From Chryseobacterium luquanense (GTDB taxonomy: Bacteria; Bacteroidota; Bacteroidia; Flavobacteriales; Weeksellaceae), in the NCBI RefSeq assembly GCF_026460945.1, contig NZ_JAOVZV010000007.1, positions 1 to 64,000 on the forward strand: a stretch of 64,000 nucleotides of DNA. Reading direction: 5' to 3'. The notes below the pieces were generated by a model. It did not search any database. It saw only the letters and a program-made list of their open reading frames with translations, and had not been told where the DNA came from. Shown piece by piece: positions 61,800 through 64,000 of this stretch; positions within the stretch are counted from its first letter, which is position 1; each line of letters begins with the position of its first letter. A program made the translations under genes and the position numbers.

Positions 61800-62642
61800 T
61801 TAATTAAAGATTTCAAAATTATTTCCATCAAAACTTGCAAAAACCATCGTGGGGTAAGAATCCTGATGATAAATATTTGCATTTTTATCAATAGCAATTG
61901 CGCCAGCAAAACCGTCGATTGTTTTTAACTCGGCAAAAGTTTTATCGAACGCTTCTTTTAAACTCATTCCATCGGTTACTCTGGTTACAATTTTCGCAGA
62001 AGTAGCATTACTTACTATATCTTCACCAACTCCGGTGCAGCTTACTGCGCAAAATTCATTGGCATAATTTCCCGCAACTGTGGCAGAATCAGAAATTCTT
62101 CCCGGAATTTCAAAACCTTTTCCTCCGGTAGAAGTTGCAACTGCTAATTTTCCGTTTTTATCTAAAGCAACGCAACCAACAGTTCCTTTTCCGCCGTTTT
62201 CAAGCTTAGCTTCGTACTCTTTTCTTCTTTGAGGAATTTCAGTTGAAAAATTTTCAAAACCATGTTCTTTAGCATAGTTTTTAGCTCCGTTTCCGCCTAA
62301 AACACGGTCATCTTCTTTCATCAATTCCTTAGCGACAAAAATCGGATTTTTCACATCCTGAATATTGATTACACCACTCATTTTTTGAGTTTCACCATCC
62401 ATCAAGGCTGCACTCATTCTGATAATTCCATCACTTTGAATTTGTGAACCAATTCCGGAATTAAACAATTCATCATCTTCTAAAAGCGAAACTGCATAAG
62501 CAACAGTATCAACTGCTGAATTGGTTTCTAAATATTGATAAGCTTTTTCAGCGATGTTTTTTAAAGAATTTTGTTTTGCAACTTTCACTTCGTGACTTTG
62601 ATCGCTTTCAGAGAAAAAACCACCGTGGATTATAATTTTCAT
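61800..62642 (-). CDS. Isoaspartyl peptidase/L-asparaginase (Ntn hydrolase)
   Basis: A 280-residue plant-type asparaginase. The autocatalytic Thr154 lies in GGKGTVGCVALD and becomes the new N-terminal nucleophile after self-cleavage. GGFFSES near the start and GFAGAIAID near the end are family features. It hydrolyses beta-Asp-X dipeptides. Next to cyanophycinase it most likely finishes cyanophycin breakdown by splitting beta-Asp-Arg into aspartate and arginine. Confidence 0.92.
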   Translation of the reverse strand: MKIIIHGGFFSESDQSHEVKVAKQNSLKNIAEKAYQYLETNSAVDTVAYAVSLLEDDELFNSGIGSQIQSDGIIRMSAALMDGETQKMSGVINIQDVKNPIFVAKELMKEDDRVLGGNGAKNYAKEHGFENFSTEIPQRRKEYEAKLENGGKGTVGCVALDKNGKLAVATSTGGKGFEIPGRISDSATVAGNYANEFCAVSCTGVGEDIVSNATSAKIVTRVTDGMSLKEAFDKTFAELKTIDGFAGAIAIDKNANIYHQDSYPTMVFASFDGNNFEIFN

Positions 62643-62705
62643 GTTGATTATTTGATTTTTAAATATATAAAAAAAGTGAAGAAATTCTTCACTTTTAATT
62701 TATTT

Positions 62706-63599
62706 TTATGTTTGAGGTATGGGATTAAACTGTGAATTTTCTATCGTCAGTTTTCTTGTCGTTAAGTCATAATGATCATTCATCGACATGACGTGAACAG
62801 TAAGATTATCGATTGAAATGGGTTCACCTAAATTGATATTCGTCAAATTGGTATCTTTAATAAATCTTCCGTCAACAATAATCACCAATCCTGATCCCAC
62901 TGCTGTCATTGTATCATTATGAATGAAAAGTCCGGTATCTTCACCCAAACCAATTCCCAAAGTTCTAGGATTATTTACAACAGCCTGAAAAAGTCTTCCG
63001 ATTCTTCCTCTTTGTACAAAATGTGTATCTACAATTACATTATCGATTAAACCTAAACCTTGTGTAGTTTTAATTTCACCTTTTAATAAAGCTTCAGAAC
63101 TGCTTCCCTGATAAATCATGTTTTCAGAGGCAGCTGCTGCTCCTGCAGAAGTTCCGGAATAGATAAAATCCTGCTCCTGATATTTCAGTAAAATAGCGTC
63201 ATGAAATCTTGTTCCGCCAAGAATAGAAGTCAATCTTAACTGATCTCCACCGGTAAACATCACAACATCAGCTGCGTTTGCTCTTGCAACAATAGCATCA
63301 GAATTAGCTTCTTCACGATTGTGAATATCTAAAATGTTAACGTTTTTGGCTCCTAAAAATTCAAAAGCTTTTTTATATTCTGCACCCACAATTTGGGGAA
63401 TCTGCGAAGCCGTAGTAATGACTTCGATAATAGAGTTTTCTTTGTTTTTAGATTCAGTAATGATTTTCCTTAAGATTCCTCTCTCAAAAAAGTTAAGATT
63501 TTTTTCAACATTCTGATCGTAATCGGTCTCAGAAAAGCTGCCTTTATTCACAGCTCCACCGATAATAATTAATTTTCCAACAGGTTTCATAGCCTGCAA
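62706..63599 (-). CDS. cphB: Cyanophycinase
   Basis: A 297-residue serine peptidase of family S51. The nucleophile is the Ser in SGTSAGAAAASENMIY, with VMFTGGDQLRL upstream. It releases beta-Asp-Arg dipeptides from cyanophycin. The start is either ATG at 63599 or the next one at residue 4. Isoaspartyl peptidase lies 64 bp downstream on the same strand and cyanophycin synthetase is divergent, forming a compact storage-polymer locus. Confidence 0.93.
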   Translation of the reverse strand: MQAMKPVGKLIIIGGAVNKGSFSETDYDQNVEKNLNFFERGILRKIITESKNKENSIIEVITTASQIPQIVGAEYKKAFEFLGAKNVNILDIHNREEANSDAIVARANAADVVMFTGGDQLRLTSILGGTRFHDAILLKYQEQDFIYSGTSAGAAAASENMIYQGSSSEALLKGEIKTTQGLGLIDNVIVDTHFVQRGRIGRLFQAVVNNPRTLGIGLGEDTGLFIHNDTMTAVGSGLVIIVDGRFIKDTNLTNINLGEPISIDNLTVHVMSMNDHYDLTTRKLTIENSQFNPIPQT

Positions 63600-63877
63600 A
63601 TTTAAAAAATAATAAATTGTTAAGGAAATTTAAACTCAGTTTTAACGTATTTAGTTTGATTTATAATCGTTTACGAAAATTGCTTTTTTTTAATAAATCT
63701 TTAATAACCCTATGGTTTTTTTTAAGGTTTTACATTATCTTTGATTTAGAAAGATGTTTTTATTAATTATAAAAAGGTATAACTAAACTGTGAATCTTAG
63801 ATTTTTTAATAATTAAATAATAATTGTTAAAATTTATGATTTCACTTAACAAAATGAAAAAAAATAAGTAGCTGCAT
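63600..63877 (+). promoter_or_regulatory. Divergent promoter region of the cyanophycin locus
   Basis: No gene is supported here. TATCTTTG at 63736-63743 matches the Bacteroidota -7 box and probably drives cphA on the plus strand, with a leader of about 130 bases. A TTG at the expected distance is not clear. Confidence 0.4.
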
Positions 63878-64000
63878 ATGAAAATTGAGAAGATACAGGC
63901 TTTACGCGGTCCGAATATTTGGAGTATAAGAAGAAAGAAGTTGATACAAATGCGTTTGGATCTCGAAGAATTAGAGAATTTTCCTACCAATAAAATTGAA
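63878..64000 (+). CDS. cphA: Cyanophycin synthetase, 5' end only
   Basis: The first 41 codons are in the window: MKIEKIQALRGPNIWSIRRK, then LIQMRLDLEELENFPTNKI. This is the characteristic N-terminus of CphA (RGPNxWS). CphA polymerises aspartate and arginine with ATP into cyanophycin. The start ATG at 63878 is preceded by an A-rich segment. The rest lies beyond the window edge. Confidence 0.9.
   Translation, partial: MKIEKIQALRGPNIWSIRRKKLIQMRLDLEELENFPTNKIE

Noticed and set aside
63763..63990. Minus-strand frame at the right window edge
   Set aside because: It is antisense to the clear cyanophycin synthetase N-terminus and to its promoter region.

Overview
The window looks like a chromosomal piece of a Flavobacteriia genome, most likely Chryseobacterium or a close relative in the Weeksellaceae. 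The reasons are strong AT bias, GLPGLI-family proteins, a BlaI/M56 pair, Bacteroidota-type promoters (TTG, 19 bp, TAnnTTTG) at several genes, Bacteroidota-style TonB/beta-barrel proteins, and a cyanophycin cluster of the type seen in this group. No ribosomal RNA, phage, transposase or CRISPR array was seen.

Layout. Positions 1-1000 hold the 3' end of a tRNA-Met and two small hypothetical genes. 1.2-7.5 kb is one apparent operon: BlaI repressor, two paralogous M56 (BlaR1-like) membrane peptidases and two GLPGLI proteins, behind one promoter with an operator-like palindrome. 8-14 kb (minus strand) holds M61 and M1 peptidases, tatC and kdsD; recQ follows on the plus strand. 16.2-16.8 kb is a decayed, frameshifted two-gene module. 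16.8-22 kb holds a glycosyltransferase, a lipoprotein, lpd and an S1-type RNA-binding protein. 22.1-28.5 kb is a TetR-controlled RND efflux operon. 29-33 kb holds AraC, HAD and J-domain genes. 33.2-37.6 kb is an HxlR-controlled oxidoreductase cluster (old yellow enzyme, two SDRs, one MDR).

37.6-41.1 kb is metE behind a cobalamin riboswitch, divergent from an Lrp/AsnC gene, so methionine synthesis by MetE should be switched off when B12 is present. 41-46 kb is a minus-strand run of small secreted, VOC, Nudix, SDR-like and HPP genes. 46.1-46.8 kb is a TPP riboswitch driving a PnuC-like transporter, which is therefore probably a thiamine importer (PnuT). 48.4-50.7 kb is an outer-membrane beta-barrel receptor. 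51.7-55.1 kb holds ssb, an HRDC protein, hisS and a leucine-rich-repeat protein.

55.2-60.5 kb (minus strand) carries a TerD protein, a secreted nuclease and a tightly coupled three-gene operon: four-TM membrane protein, P-loop GTPase, and a coiled-coil TM protein whose N-terminus resembles GTPase-associated (GAP1-type) proteins. This is the best candidate for a poorly described system. 61.8-64 kb is the cyanophycin locus: isoaspartyl peptidase and cyanophycinase on the minus strand, and the start of cyanophycin synthetase on the plus strand.

The non-coding part is unusual. Three intergenic regions (7.76-8.07, 28.61-28.91 and 48.00-48.18 kb) each carry a degenerate tandem array with an exact 21-bp period. 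Two of them share a GGTTnnnAACC half-palindromic core. Each array lies near a member of a dispersed 'CTTAGCTGAG...CTTTGCGAAC' type repeat family. Further intergenic repeats (MITE-like, REP-like, palindromic) are listed below.
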